Part shown: positions 32,767-43,828 of the stretch, piece by piece
Layout of the letters: the number at the start of each line of letters is the position of its first letter
Position numbering within the stretch: the first letter of the stretch is position 1
Assembly: GCA_002900995.3 (NCBI GenBank)
Contig: PJEW03000013.1
Span: 134,519-198,518 of the forward strand
Reading direction: 5' to 3'
DNA from: Ganoderma boninense
Lineage: Eukaryota > Basidiomycota > Agaricomycetes > Polyporales > Polyporaceae
Length of the DNA stretch: 64,000 nucleotides
Position numbers and translations under genes: made by a program
Notes under the pieces: model-generated
What the model was told of the DNA's origin: nothing
The model's input: the letters and a program-made list of their open reading frames with translations, nothing else
Database searches by the model: none

Positions 32767-32861
32767 CCGGGAGTAGCAGCAAGGTCCCGGAGCTCCCGGC
32801 GACACAAGGGACTCAGGCACCCGCTCGCAGGGCTCCAACACATGTCCGTTTTGACAGCGGC

Positions 32862-35800
32862 GTGTGGACTCTCAAGCCTACTAGTGCCCCATGTTTCCGT
32901 CTCTCGACTCACCATATGCGCGATCCGTCTTCGTCTAGACATTTCTTCATTAACGTTATTCTCGAGTTTCCAAATCAAAAACCCATATCTACCTACGCTC
33001 TCGTCAATTGCGGGGCAAATAAGTCCTGCATTTCTGTTTCATTTGCCAATCGTCACGGTCTACCACGTCGTCTCAAGGACGAACCCGTGCCTATCACGGC
33101 TGTGGACGATCGTCCTATTGCCTCGGGTCTTGTTACCCATGATTTTGTGGCTTCTCTTCGCGTTAAGTGTCACGCCGAGGTTCTCGCCTTGGGCGTTGTA
33201 TCAGTCTCATACCCGATTATACTCGGGCTCGATTGGCTTGAGCGCCATAACCCCTCGATTGACTGGTCCCGCCGAGAGCTCGCGCTCTCGTGCTGTGGCA
33301 TAAACCCAGCCAACCCCGTCTCCGTCTTCGGCTCAGGGCTCAATCGCCTCAAGCCTCCCATCTTCGTCTCATCCCTGCAGGCTTCGTCTTCGACGTCGGT
33401 CGGCCTAGGCTTCGGTCTTAACGGCCGGACGCTCACCTCTTCGCACCCGGATGGCATCGCCCGCTCTGGTCAAGCGGCGTGCTGGCCTCATGCTCGAGGC
33501 GTTCCATTCCTCTCATCCACCACCATCCCCTGGCATGCCCCTCGACTCAGGACACCCGTCCTCTCGCCTACGACCTCTCGACCTCTGTCTCCCGGCTCCG
33601 GCATCGGCTGCGGTCGAACCGGCCCTGCTGCTCTTCGTTCCGGCACTGGCTGCGGTCAGACCGGCTCGACACCTTCGTCGCAGCCGTCCGACGATCCATC
33701 GTCCGACGCGTCTCATTTCGACATCTCGTTCATCAACTCGGCGCGGTTTCGCAAGTACGCTCGCAATAACCCCACCGCAGTCCTCTGGTACCATCCTCTT
33801 GGCACCCCCGGCTATGCTGTCACATCCGCGTCTCTCGACGCTGCGACCACACCCTCCGAAGCTCCCGTCTCCGACCCGCCTTCGACGGCTCCACCTCCAG
33901 AGCCTCCACCACCCGACGACTTCCTCCGTCACGTCCCGGAGAAGTACCATGAGTACGCCTCCGTCTTCTCTCCAGTTGACGTCGAGGCTCTCCCGCCACA
34001 CCGCTCTGGTTTCGATGCGGCCATCGAGATCGAGGAAGACAAGTCCCCACCGTTCGGTCCCCTCTACCACCTATCCAAGGACGAACGCGAGGTTCTTTTC
34101 AACTACGTCGAGACGAACCTTCGCAAGGGCTTCATCCGTCGATCCTCGTCTCCGGCTGCTTCCCCCGTCCTCTTCGTGCGCAAGAAGTCTGGCGAGCTCC
34201 GCCTCTGTGTCGACTACCGCTGGCTCAACGCCATCACGAAGAAAAACCGGTATCCGCTCCCTCTCATCGACGACCTCCTCGACCGTGTCCAAGGTTGCAA
34301 GGTGTTCTCAGTCCTCGACCTGAAGAACGACTTCAACCTCATCCGGATACGCGACGGTGACGGGTGGAAGACCGCATTTCGCACCCATTTGGGACTCTTC
34401 GAGTACATGGTTATGCCGTTTGGTTTAACTAACGCTCCAGGCATTTTTCAGGGCTTTATTCAAGACATGCTCCGAGATCTTCTCGATGTCGTGTGTGTCG
34501 TCTACATTGATGACATACTAATCTTTTCACGCACGCAGGAAGAGCACGAGCAGCACGTTAAGCTCGTGCTTGATCGTCTTCGCGCCGCCGGACTCTTCGC
34601 CAACGCGAAGAAGTGCACCTTCGAGCAGCCGGAAGTCGAATACCGAGGCTATCTGCTTGGCTCGCAAGGCATCAAGATGCACCCGCGCAAGCTCGAAACG
34701 ATCGCGGATTGGCCTGCACCGGCCTCGGTGAAGGACGTGCAGTCGTTTTTATGTTTCACTAACTTCTACCGTCGCTTCATCGACGGTTACGCTCGGATCG
34801 TCCTCCCACTCAATGTTCTCACACGGAAGGACATCCGAGCGGCGCCGTTTGTTCTCTCGCCCGCTGCCGCCGATGCGTTCACCGCGCTCAAGCGTGCTTT
34901 TCTATCCTCACCTATCCTTCGTCATTTCGATCCCGATCTTCCGTCCACATTGCGTACTGACGCTTCAGACTTTGCAATTGCAGGTGTGCTCCACCAGCCG
35001 GACACAAACGGCTACCTGCACCCCGTAGCTTACTTTTCGCGAAAGCTCTCGCCCGCTGAGATTAACTACGAGGTGTACGACAAGGAGCTCCTCGCAATCG
35101 TCGAGTCATTCCGCGACATGCGCGCATGGCTCATAGGTAAGGACACCCCCGTTTCTGTTGTTTCTGATCACAAAAATCTTGAATATTTCATGACCTCGCG
35201 TGTCCTGAATCGTCGTCAGGCACGCTGGTCTATGTTTCTTTCGGAATTCAATTTTGTTCTCGATTATGCTCCCGGGCTTAAGAACCCTGCGGATGCACCC
35301 TCGAGGCGTGCCGACTTCGCGCCTCGAGAGGGGGATGACGTCCTCCAGGCAAACACCAAAGTCCTACTGACTCCCTTGCACACACAGAAACTTTTTCCTT
35401 CTCCAGACGCTTCGTCGTCACCTGGCATTCAATTTTCTGCCACCACGGTCCTCTCAACGGACAACTCGGACCTCGCTGAGCGTTACAAGGCCGCCATTCG
35501 TGACGACTCTGAGTGGCGAGACGCTCTCGCTCAAGACAACTCCGACTTCCGTCTCGAGGGCAACCTTGTCTTTCACAAAGACCGTCTCTTCGTTCCTCTC
35601 GCTCTTCGTGCTGACATTCTCCGCTCGTGTCACGAGTCGGCTCTTGCAGGTCATCCCGGACGTGCGCGCCCTCTCGCACTTGTCAAACGGGACTACTCGT
35701 GGCCTGGCCTCACAACCTATGTTCGCAAGTACATTCGCGCGTGCGATGTCTGCGGTAGGATCAAGATGCCCCGCCACAAGCCTTTCGGTCTTCTTCATCC

Positions 35801-37193
35801 GCTCGAGATTCCGGATCGACCGTGGCTGTCCATCACGATGGATTACATCGTGAAGCTTCCCTTGTCTCACGGGTATGACTCGATCTGGGTCGTGTGCGAT
35901 CGTCTCACACGATACGCACACTTTGTACCTTGCAACGAGACATTGGATGCGCCCGGTCTGGCCTGGCTCTTCCTCGATCGCATCTTTCGCTATCACGGGC
36001 TCCCGGAGTCCATTATTTCGGACCGAGGCTCCACATTCATTTCTGCTTTTTGGAAAGAACTTACTGCTATGCTCCAGGTCGAACACAAGGCCTCGACGGC
36101 CTATCATCCCCAGACCGACGGCCTCTCTGAACGCTCAAACCAAACTCTCGAGGCTTATCTTCGCGCCTACGTCTCCTACCAACAGGACGACTGGGTCGAC
36201 TATCTGCCGCTCGCAGAGTTCGCATTCAACAACGACATCAACCTCTCAACCAACATGTCTCCGTTTTACGCCAACTTCGGCTTCCACCCCTCCTTCGAGC
36301 CTCGTCTCACCGACACCGCCAACGTCCCTGCGGCCGCCGACCTTGTGACGCGCTTGGAGCGCCTTCATGCCGAGCTTCGTGCCGAGCTCAAGGTCGCGCA
36401 GGAACGCCAGGCTCGCTATTACAACCAGCGAGTCTCTGAGTCACCGCGCTACCAGCCTGACCAGCTCGTCTGGCTACTGCGTCGTAACATCAAGACGACT
36501 CATCCCTCCGACAAACTAGACCACCGTCGTCTCGGTCCCTTTCCCATCGACCACTGGCACGCGATCTCCGACGTAGCCTACAAGCTCCGTCTACCTACCT
36601 ATCTCTCACGCCTCCATCCCGTTTTTCACGTATCACTTCTCGAGCCCTACCACGATCATTCCGACTTCCACGCTCACGCTTCTCCTATGCCCTTTGTTCT
36701 TGATACAGATAACACCCCCTCCATTCATTCTATTCTTGATTCTCGTCGTCTTGGCGAGCGCTATGAATACTTAGTACATTGGGAGAAGTCGTCTTCGGAC
36801 GAGGACTCCTGGGTCCCTCTTTCTGACATTCCGTCTACGTACAATGAGTTCCTCGAGCGCTTTCATCGACGCCACCCTCGTTCCCTTCGTCCTCCTCACT
36901 CCGTCTTCCATTGCGACCGCGCCGTCGTTCCCGCTGACGCCGCTCCTTGTTACCCCTTTGCTCCGCAGGTCCCTCCCGTCGTGCCTCCACCCGAGCCCGC
37001 TCCGGCGTCCGCTGCCTCCGCACCCGCAACCCATCCTCGCCGTTCCCATCGCGCCGCTGTCCCTCCTGCCGCACCACGTCCTCCCTCGCCCGCGCCCGTC
37101 CGCGTTAACCCTCGCGTGTCCTACACGCCGCCATCGCAGACGACGCTCCGGTCTGGACGCGTCTCTCGACCGCCGCCGCCGAAGGACTCGTGA
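32862..37193 (+). CDS. Gypsy 2 pol: protease, reverse transcriptase, RNase H, integrase, chromodomain
   Basis: 1,443 open codons; the frame is also open some way upstream, and the true start is unknown (probably a gag-pol shift). The protease motif reads ALVNCGA: Asn49 replaces the catalytic Asp at 33006-33008. A Ser/Thr-rich linker follows. Reverse transcriptase carries FVRKKSGELRLCVDYR, MPFGLTNAP and YIDD. RNase H carries LRTDASDFAIAGVL and YEVYDKELLAI. The integrase has an HHCC finger (HESALAGHPG...CDVCGRIK) and a D,D,E core (TMDYIV; ISDRGSTF; SERSNQTLE). The chromodomain follows (YEYLVHWEKSSSDEDSWVPL), then a Pro-rich basic tail. It looks recently active except for the protease. Confidence 0.95.
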   Translation: MWTLKPTSAPCFRLSTHHMRDPSSSRHFFINVILEFPNQKPISTYALVNCGANKSCISVSFANRHGLPRRLKDEPVPITAVDDRPIASGLVTHDFVASLRVKCHAEVLALGVVSVSYPIILGLDWLERHNPSIDWSRRELALSCCGINPANPVSVFGSGLNRLKPPIFVSSLQASSSTSVGLGFGLNGRTLTSSHPDGIARSGQAACWPHARGVPFLSSTTIPWHAPRLRTPVLSPTTSRPLSPGSGIGCGRTGPAALRSGTGCGQTGSTPSSQPSDDPSSDASHFDISFINSARFRKYARNNPTAVLWYHPLGTPGYAVTSASLDAATTPSEAPVSDPPSTAPPPEPPPPDDFLRHVPEKYHEYASVFSPVDVEALPPHRSGFDAAIEIEEDKSPPFGPLYHLSKDEREVLFNYVETNLRKGFIRRSSSPAASPVLFVRKKSGELRLCVDYRWLNAITKKNRYPLPLIDDLLDRVQGCKVFSVLDLKNDFNLIRIRDGDGWKTAFRTHLGLFEYMVMPFGLTNAPGIFQGFIQDMLRDLLDVVCVVYIDDILIFSRTQEEHEQHVKLVLDRLRAAGLFANAKKCTFEQPEVEYRGYLLGSQGIKMHPRKLETIADWPAPASVKDVQSFLCFTNFYRRFIDGYARIVLPLNVLTRKDIRAAPFVLSPAAADAFTALKRAFLSSPILRHFDPDLPSTLRTDASDFAIAGVLHQPDTNGYLHPVAYFSRKLSPAEINYEVYDKELLAIVESFRDMRAWLIGKDTPVSVVSDHKNLEYFMTSRVLNRRQARWSMFLSEFNFVLDYAPGLKNPADAPSRRADFAPREGDDVLQANTKVLLTPLHTQKLFPSPDASSSPGIQFSATTVLSTDNSDLAERYKAAIRDDSEWRDALAQDNSDFRLEGNLVFHKDRLFVPLALRADILRSCHESALAGHPGRARPLALVKRDYSWPGLTTYVRKYIRACDVCGRIKMPRHKPFGLLHPLEIPDRPWLSITMDYIVKLPLSHGYDSIWVVCDRLTRYAHFVPCNETLDAPGLAWLFLDRIFRYHGLPESIISDRGSTFISAFWKELTAMLQVEHKASTAYHPQTDGLSERSNQTLEAYLRAYVSYQQDDWVDYLPLAEFAFNNDINLSTNMSPFYANFGFHPSFEPRLTDTANVPAAADLVTRLERLHAELRAELKVAQERQARYYNQRVSESPRYQPDQLVWLLRRNIKTTHPSDKLDHRRLGPFPIDHWHAISDVAYKLRLPTYLSRLHPVFHVSLLEPYHDHSDFHAHASPMPFVLDTDNTPSIHSILDSRRLGERYEYLVHWEKSSSDEDSWVPLSDIPSTYNEFLERFHRRHPRSLRPPHSVFHCDRAVVPADAAPCYPFAPQVPPVVPPPEPAPASAASAPATHPRRSHRAAVPPAAPRPPSPAPVRVNPRVSYTPPSQTTLRSGRVSRPPPPKDS

Positions 37194-37311
37194 TGCCCGG
37201 ATGGTTTGGCCGGGGTCGCCTTGAGTCTTCGCGGTCGCACGTTGCTTGCCGGATGCTCAGTTGCTGAGGTTCGCGCTTGCATCGTCGCGCTCTCCCTTGA
37301 GGAGGAGGTAG

Positions 37312-37639
37312 TGTAACGACCACAGCCGTCACACGAGCCTCACGGCCAATGTTCCTGCTCACGCGCTTGTCAGTAGCTACGATCCGGACTCACGCGCCCA
37401 TCTTCCAGGTCTCCTGCTCTGCACCCAACTCCCCTATGACATCTGCCTGACGCCACGACTCGATCACGAATGATTGTACTTACTTATATTTCCCCCGCGC
37501 TCATCCTGTAGCCTTGTCGAGGCAACGCAGTCTCTGCCCGCTCTTGCTCGTCCCTCGCCTTCGCGTGACGCTCGCTCTCCTCTCGTCTTCGTCTCGCCCT
37601 CGACTCTCTCGTTCACGCGCTCAGAAGCGAGCCGTTACA
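37312..37639 (+). repeat. 3' LTR of Gypsy 2 (328 bp)
   Basis: Starts TGTAACGACC (one base different from the 5' LTR start) and ends CCGTTACA. Followed by the AAGTT duplication. Confidence 0.95.
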
Positions 37640-37728
37640 AAGTTGGCAATTGAGTACATGCAGCAGTGTGAGTTTATTACCGTCCAAACATCGTTTATTA
37701 GTCTTCATGCTAACTATCTGGTATAGTG
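37640..37728 (+). pseudogene. Gene Y, continuation after Gypsy 2
   Basis: Continues the frame of 31165 as LAIEYMQQCEFITVQTSFISLHANYLV and then a stop. This supports a single interrupted reading frame. What follows to 38100 has no recognisable coding. Confidence 0.35.
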
Positions 37729-38915
37729 AGCATGATCCTTGACACTGGCATTTTTTGCGACGCCGAGGATTTGAAAGACGTCAAAGAATGAGCATTTACT
37801 TACAGTACAATACGTGGCGATGACTGGAGATGAGAACAGGCTGGCAAAGTTGAAAACCCAGAATAATGGACTGGGCTTGCACTGTGCGCGTTGGTAGATG
37901 TATAGAGTCAACAGTATAAACTGTCTTGGTCAACCATTTTAAAACCATGAAACAGCCACCAGCGGATTAGAAGTAAGTCTTTGAGGAGACCAAGTTTAAG
38001 GACGCGCTTTACTTTTCGAAGCTTAGTGATAGTGGCTTGAAATTGACATAGCTCAAACTACTTACCGTCGCGTTCACATGATTGAAGAAATGCTCACTTC
38101 GCGTACATGAACAAGGCTATGAGTAGAGCCCGACCTGGTCGGGCTCCGTGGAGAGACAGCATCGCGAATCCTGAACTGCCAGTGCACTGCTGGAGAAAAA
38201 AACCTGAAAGATCCTGCAAAGTCAAAATTTCCGTGTGCAGCCGCGATACAGTGGAACGGTTTTATGCACCGGGTATACTGTTTCTGAGAGAGGCTAGCCT
38301 TTTTGGGAGCATCTCGCCACCGTCATCATTTTACCCGACTTCTTTGCTTGCTAAATCTCTTTTGGATGCGCTCTAACCGTTTGAAAGTACGCCCAGTAGC
38401 GCTCAGTATTCGCCTCGTCAGTAGTGGCTGTGCCGAGGCACGTCGAGCGATGCAACAACGACCTCGTCGCACTCTCTTGCCTCCATTTGCCTTCTCTGCT
38501 TCACGGAAACTAATATTAATCCTCGGCCGAACTCAATGTAGATGAATTATAACAAAATTATCCTCGAAGGGCCAACTCAGTGGGTGCAAAGGGCCCAAGC
38601 CCCAATCGACTGGTCCTTCGGATACATAGCCGGTCTGGATGAGACTGGGGCCATATAGGTAAGTAAATCCTTTTCAGAGGATTGGTCTTGATTTAGTTGT
38701 ATCGTATGCATTTGTTTTCTCGAGGATTCATGGATTGGTTGTTGAGGGAGGCATGTTCGCATCCGAGATGTCCGCGCTGGGCGCCTGTCAGTACCCTCAG
38801 CGCCTCAGCGTTTTACAGAAGTTCTGATGAAGAACGCCACAGTTGGTACTCGTCAATTACTTCTAGCACGACCGTCATTCAGGGACCCGACCAAGTCGAG
38901 TTATTTCTGGCTTGC
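37729..38915. other. No gene recognised; carries an isolated palindrome
   Basis: AT-richer sequence with no supported gene. A perfect 21-bp copy of the palindrome (GAGCCCGACCTGGTCGGGCTC) lies at 38126-38146. A degenerate relic (ACCCGACCAAGTCGAG) lies at about 38885-38900, just upstream of the next gene's promoter. Confidence 0.6.
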
Positions 38916-38918
38916 TCT

Positions 38919-38995
38919 TTATAAATAAATCCTCACCAGGTCTCAATCCTCCAACCCTCTCCTTGCCGCCTCTCCCATATCCATCGCGCCTCTCC
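38919..38995 (+). promoter_or_regulatory. Core promoter of the 1,143-aa gene
   Basis: TATA-like TTTATAAATAAAT at about 38919-38931 is followed by pyrimidine-rich sequence (CCAACCCTCTCC, GCGCCTCTCC) up to the ATG at 38996, a usual arrangement for a basidiomycete gene. Confidence 0.55.
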
Positions 38996-41900
38996 ATGCC
39001 TTCATTCCCCGACGAGTATCTTGCCCCTATGACAACCTCTCTACTCGCTTTCGTAGAGGACGCGCAGGATCTACTCCACAACAAGCCCTATCCTCGTGCA
39101 TTTACTCAATTTGTGCTCTCAGGCCAACGCGGCGTTGAGTCAGACGATGCACCTCACGCTACAGGCGCAGGCCGTCCTTTGGGCCCGCTGGAGTTGCAAT
39201 GGTATCGCACGTTTGTCGACGCCCGTCAAAGTCTTTCCGCTCCACTCCATCCCACTGTCGTTGGGGACTTCGACTCTGTCATCGGAATTACAAAGCGTCT
39301 CCCCTTTGCGAAAGCAATAACTTGGCATATTATCCCTCTTTTCAAGGAGACACTCACGAAGAATGCACACATTACTCGCAAGATCGTCGTCGGAGTATAT
39401 GGTCTCTTACGTTCTCTCGTGAATCTTTGACTCACTTTTATTTTTATTAGGGTTCTATGAAGCGGATTCCTTTGCACCGAATACCTAACTACATGGTGCT
39501 GAAGTTTGATACCCGCCACCAAGGACGCGTCTTTTTACCCCGATTCTACTCCCCAGATCAACCACCCTCCATTCCGACTGAAACCTTTTCTGCCATCTAC
39601 GAGCGGGCTGTTCTTCCAGCTATCAAGGCCTGCTCTGCTCAGCTCGCGTCATCTTGGCCCCTCACCTACCACCTTGCCGACCGTATGAGTCGCAACGCTC
39701 AGGGGCATATTACCCCTGTTACTCGCGATATTCCTCCCAACCTTGTACAACAATTCGCGCGCGAGTTTTTGACTCGTTTGGAGGCCTTGGGCCCCCGATT
39801 CTTGGACGCTTTCTTCGAGATCGAGGCGAAAGGCGTAAAGGGCACCTCTCTGCATGACCCCTCCGACGCTACTGCCCGCACTGCTGCTCTCAGCAGAGTT
39901 CTTTACCCACTTTCAATTGAAGATATTCCCGACGAGGAGCTGCAGGGCGACTGGTTTGTGGACGTCGCTCTAGAAGTCCACGAACCTAGTCATTGTCTTG
40001 TCTGGGTTACTGAGGGCCATAGTCGCCTAATCAACCACGCTCTTCCCGCTATTACTCGAGAGCAAGCCCGATCTCTTACCTCTTCCTCTAAATTCACTCT
40101 TGATCCTGCTGCCCATCTTACCTCCTTTGCCGGGTTTCGCTTAGAACCTGGAAGACTAGGGTCTTCTGACCACGTCACGTATCTCAACGTCTACACCACG
40201 GATAAGGCTGCAACTTACCAGCTCAATAACGGTGTCTACCGCCGACGGACATGCACAGACCTTTTGCCGAAAAATATGGAACAGTTGTTGGAGGATATTG
40301 ACAAGATTAGTGAGACATTGTCTATCTGCGGAGGTCTGAATGGCGACACCCAGGATGGTGCGGTCCGCTTAGAGGCCCGCGTTAACATCGCATTTGCTGA
40401 AGAGAGTCTGACTTCTATGTCAGTCTCTGTTATGGAGGCTTGTATCGTTGCAGTACCCTCCGTTCTCTGGTGGTGAGCCTCTTCTAATAAGTGGTATGAT
40501 TAGCTCTAAGCTTTCATTTATCAGGACCTTCAAGTTTTTCCGTATGGTTGCAATCTACCAGGTTCTCACCGACATCTCTCGATCTCCCCCTCCGGTCCGA
40601 TCCTGGGTTCCTAGTCTCATGCTCGGGGCTTCATGCATTTACATGTTCAATGCTCTTATCTATCGTCCTAGTGACGACCGAGCAGAGAAAGCACTAGCTG
40701 AGGAGTGCGCGCTGTGGGTTTATCCAACCCATGATCCTGCTGATCCTCACAATGAAGGCGCTGACCTCGATGAAGAACCCAACATGATTCCATGCACCAC
40801 TTCCCGGGGCCTCTATTTTCTGTCTGCCATTGTGCACGATGAAGGCCAGGGCCATCTGCGGCTTCCCCGAGCGCGACTCCTAGATCGCAATCTTCTGGCT
40901 CGACTATATGGATTCTCTACGTTGGCTGAAGTATTCAAAGCCTTCGGAGGTGGATCATTGGGCTTGTCTGCTCGGTCTACTGCCAACAAGTCGCGAACTG
41001 CAAACAAAAAAGTCACTGTTCCGGTTGCTGCGTTTCAGTCCCAACCCCGGTTGTATGATTTCGATTTCGCTTCGCAGGGTATTCAGACTCGCCCACCCAT
41101 GGCGATGACTGGCGATGACGAGCCTATGAACGACTCTCACCAGGGTGATATTGAAGAGACACTGGACAGCAGCTTTTCCAACCTCTGGGCCCAATTTCCT
41201 TCAGATCTTATTCAATGCTCCCCTAATCATCGCAAACGCAACGACCCCTCATATGTGCTTCTGTCTAAAGAAGAGCGTCAGGACGTTACAATCGACTTAT
41301 TCAAGTCCTTCAACCTCCCCTTCCAGGCTGTCTATATTCGCACTTGTTCGGACACCGCGCAGTGGAAAACATTGTTTTTCGACAAGTTTTTCCCTCCTCC
41401 TCGCACGGCGCTATCTTCTAACTTGCAGAACTTCCGCAACTGCACATATCTCAACACCTATAGCCTAGAGCTGGCACGTCTCTCACCCGCGAATGTGTCG
41501 CGGGTTCGAGCTGCTCTGTGGGAGCAGTTCAACCAGCTTCGCTGGCTTCCGCATGCCGAGAGCGATCGCATGTGGCCGACACGCCCTCGAACCGTCTCTC
41601 GTCTCTGGACACCACTGCCAGCCACCTATACAGATGCCGCCGTGAACATCGTAGTCAATCCACGGTTCTACAGGGGCCCTACCAGCATTGTTCTCGTTGA
41701 CCATGCTCCGCCTCTCCGCCAGACTCTTGCCAATGAGGACAACGATTTAGGAGAGCTATATAACCGCGTCCTTGTTCGGCGATCGAACTCTGACTTGCAG
41801 GACCTCGGTTCATTCCTTGGTGGCAGTGGACTGCTGCAGTCCATCCGCCGAGATCGTAGATCTCTTAGCCATGCTGAAGAGGAGTCCAGTCCTTCTCCCG

Positions 41901-42535
41901 AACCCTTTGCATCTCCACCGAGTCAGGCTCGCAGGCCTGCTCTCCCCCGCGACTCGGAGGAAGAGGAATCTAGTCCTTCTCCCGAACCCTTTGCATCTAC
42001 ACCGAGTCAGGCTCGCAGGCCTGCTCTCCCCCGCGAGGAAGAGGAATCTCGTCCTTCTCCCGAACCCTTTGCATCTCCACCGAGTCAGGCTCGCAGGCCT
42101 GCTCTCCCCCGCGAGGAAGAGGAATCTAGTCCTACTCCCGAACTCTTTGCATCTCGGGCCCGCTATACTGCTTTACGCCGCGAGGGCGAAGAATCCAGCC
42201 AGACCCCAAGTTCACCTGAATTACCAAGGATTCATATCGCCAATGCTATCCCATCATTCTCATACCTCTTGCGGGGCGTTAAGCGTTCCAGCTCCAGAGA
42301 GTCTCCCGCACTGTCTACCATCTCAGCCCGCAATGTTCGCCCTCGCTGGGTGATACCATTACCACAGGCACCTACTTCTACTCCAAGGGTTTCCTCTCCA
42401 CAGAGAGAGATGGAGCTTGAGCCCACAAGCCAGTCAGACGAGGAAGATAACGACGACGGTGGAGAATTTCAGCCCACGACTTGGTCCAGTGAAGACGAAG
42501 TTGAAGACAAGTGCCTTGAACTTGACAACTTCTGA
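38996..42535 (+). CDS. Hypothetical protein, 1,143 aa, three exons, internal repeats
   Basis: Exons 38996-39394, 39451-40472 and 40525-42535. Introns are 56 nt (GTATAT...TTAG) and 52 nt (GTGAGC...ATCAG); the joined frame has no stop. Start MPSFPDEYLAPMTT follows a TATA box and CT-rich leader. The N-terminal ~850 residues are a mix of helix and strand without a motif I recognise. Around residues 905-1010, four tandem units of about 25-28 aa repeat the pattern EEESSPSPEPFASPPSQARRPALPR. The C-terminus is strongly acidic (SDEEDNDDGGEF, SSEDEVEDK), suggesting a nuclear or scaffold role, which is only inference. It may belong to a multi-copy family of mushroom genomes. No damage seen. Confidence 0.8.
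41872..42200 (+). repeat. In-frame tandem repeat of about 75-84 bp, four units
   Basis: Units begin GAGGAATCTAGTCCTTCTCC or close variants at about 41880, 41964, 42042 and 42117. The first three are nearly identical and the fourth is degenerate. All unit lengths are multiples of three. Confidence 0.85.
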
Positions 42536-43183
42536 GCAATGAGTTTCGTTCGTTTTCTTGACGCACTTGGCGCACAGAGCTTCTTGGAGCATATTTGTAT
42601 ATATAAACTGTTGATGTCCAAGTCGTGGCGGTGTCCCGACGCCCGACGCGTATCCCGCACCTTACGTTCCGTATTCCGTGATCCTATTCCTGTCGCTACC
42701 CCGTCTTCATCCCGTCTGTTAGTTCCTCATGTTTCACAACATAACTTACTTGACATTTCCGTAGCCCGCATTGTCACTTATACTCGAGTCCCTTGTGTCC
42801 GAGCACCTCAGTCTTTTCCCCACTGACTGAGGTGTGTATGTCTGTCCGTACCGTGTCCTTTACTCCGTACTGACTTACCTACTGCAGCCGCCGCTCGCTC
42901 TGCTCGCGTCCAGGTAGATTATACCAATATAACCTTAGTCTTTTCCCCACTGACTGAGCCGCTTGCTCTGCTCGCGTCCAGCGTGCTTCCTCGTTCCCAC
43001 AGGTTCCGCCCGTCTCGTCCCTCGCGCTCGTAACCTTCACATAAACTAGAATTGAAACGAAAGAATTTTCTTGTTATTTGTAGTATAGTACTGGATGCCA
43101 GCCTGAGGTGAGTGGGGCATAACCCAATTACATCTTGGGCTCTGCGAGCGGTCCCGCCCTCCGCATACCCTGTAAGACTAGGA
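42536..43183 (+). other. 3' region of the 1,143-aa gene with a direct repeat
   Basis: No supported gene. AGTCTTTTCCCCACTGACTGAG occurs near 42810 and again near 42940, each followed within 70 bp by a GCTCTGCTCGCGTCCAG segment (42897 and 42964). A short open frame at 42539-42826 is probably untranslated. Confidence 0.5.
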
Positions 43184-43263
43184 GCCCAACCAGGTCGGGC
43201 CCCCTGCAGGCGGTCCTTCCCTCCGGAAAACGCTGTGAAACTGAGAGCCCGACCAGGTCGGGC
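43184..43263. repeat. Third cluster of the 17-bp palindrome (two copies)
   Basis: Copies at 43184-43200 (one mismatch) and 43247-43263 (exact), 63 bp apart. Their flanks are related (GCGGTCC...CCCTCCG...GTGA/TAA...GAG), so the unit was tandemly duplicated including flanks. Confidence 0.9.
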
Positions 43264-43828
43264 CACCCTGCGACCGGTCCCCTTATTGCCTAGCAGTGCG
43301 ATTTAGTGTCCGGCCACCAGTCCGAGTCTGTAATGCTTTAAGATTAAGAGAGGTGTTTCCAGGCCTCACTGTCATATAGATACACCCCTACACTGTAATG
43401 TCAGTGGACGGAGGATCCATATTCCACAGCAGTTACTGTGGCCCACTGTAGATGTATCTACCAGCGGCAGGATCCGGATCCCAGCGACTTGGATGCACCC
43501 AATCTGGGCACGCTGCGTCCCCGCCCGCGCCGTCCCTATGTGGTCATGGCGACCGACGCCTGCCACCTCCTCGCGCGGGGTTTGAATTGTTCAAACTCGA
43601 CGGGATATTCGGGAACCGAGCCTCTGCTGGTACATAGCATGTTCCTACACACCGCCGCCCCTGGTCCTTCAACCTCAAGTACCTCGGTGCGACCGGTTCT
43701 CGCCCGCCCCCTTCTTTCCCGCACCTCCATCTGACAACGTTTTTCCTTCCCGAAGGTCCTCCCTGCTATGAACTGCCTGCCACGCCCTTACCGCTATGTC
43801 CACCTCGACTTGCCATCTGTGCCTTACT

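Larger units (their letters stand above)
31166..37639 (+). mobile_element. Ty3/Gypsy chromodomain retrotransposon 2 (6,474 bp)
   Basis: LTRs 31166-31503 and 37312-37639 with ends TGTAACG...CGTTACA and a perfect 5-bp target duplication AAGTT (31161-31165 and 37640-37644). Gag and pol are in the usual order with the chromodomain at the pol C-terminus. A polypurine tract GAGGAGGAGGTAG abuts the 3' LTR (37299-37311). Pol is open throughout, but gag has two frameshifts and the protease active site is altered. Confidence 0.97.

Noticed and set aside
33451..34323. 290-codon plus-strand open frame inside Gypsy 2
   Set aside because: It lies wholly within the pol frame in another phase and is Ser/Arg/Pro-rich, as expected from codon bias.
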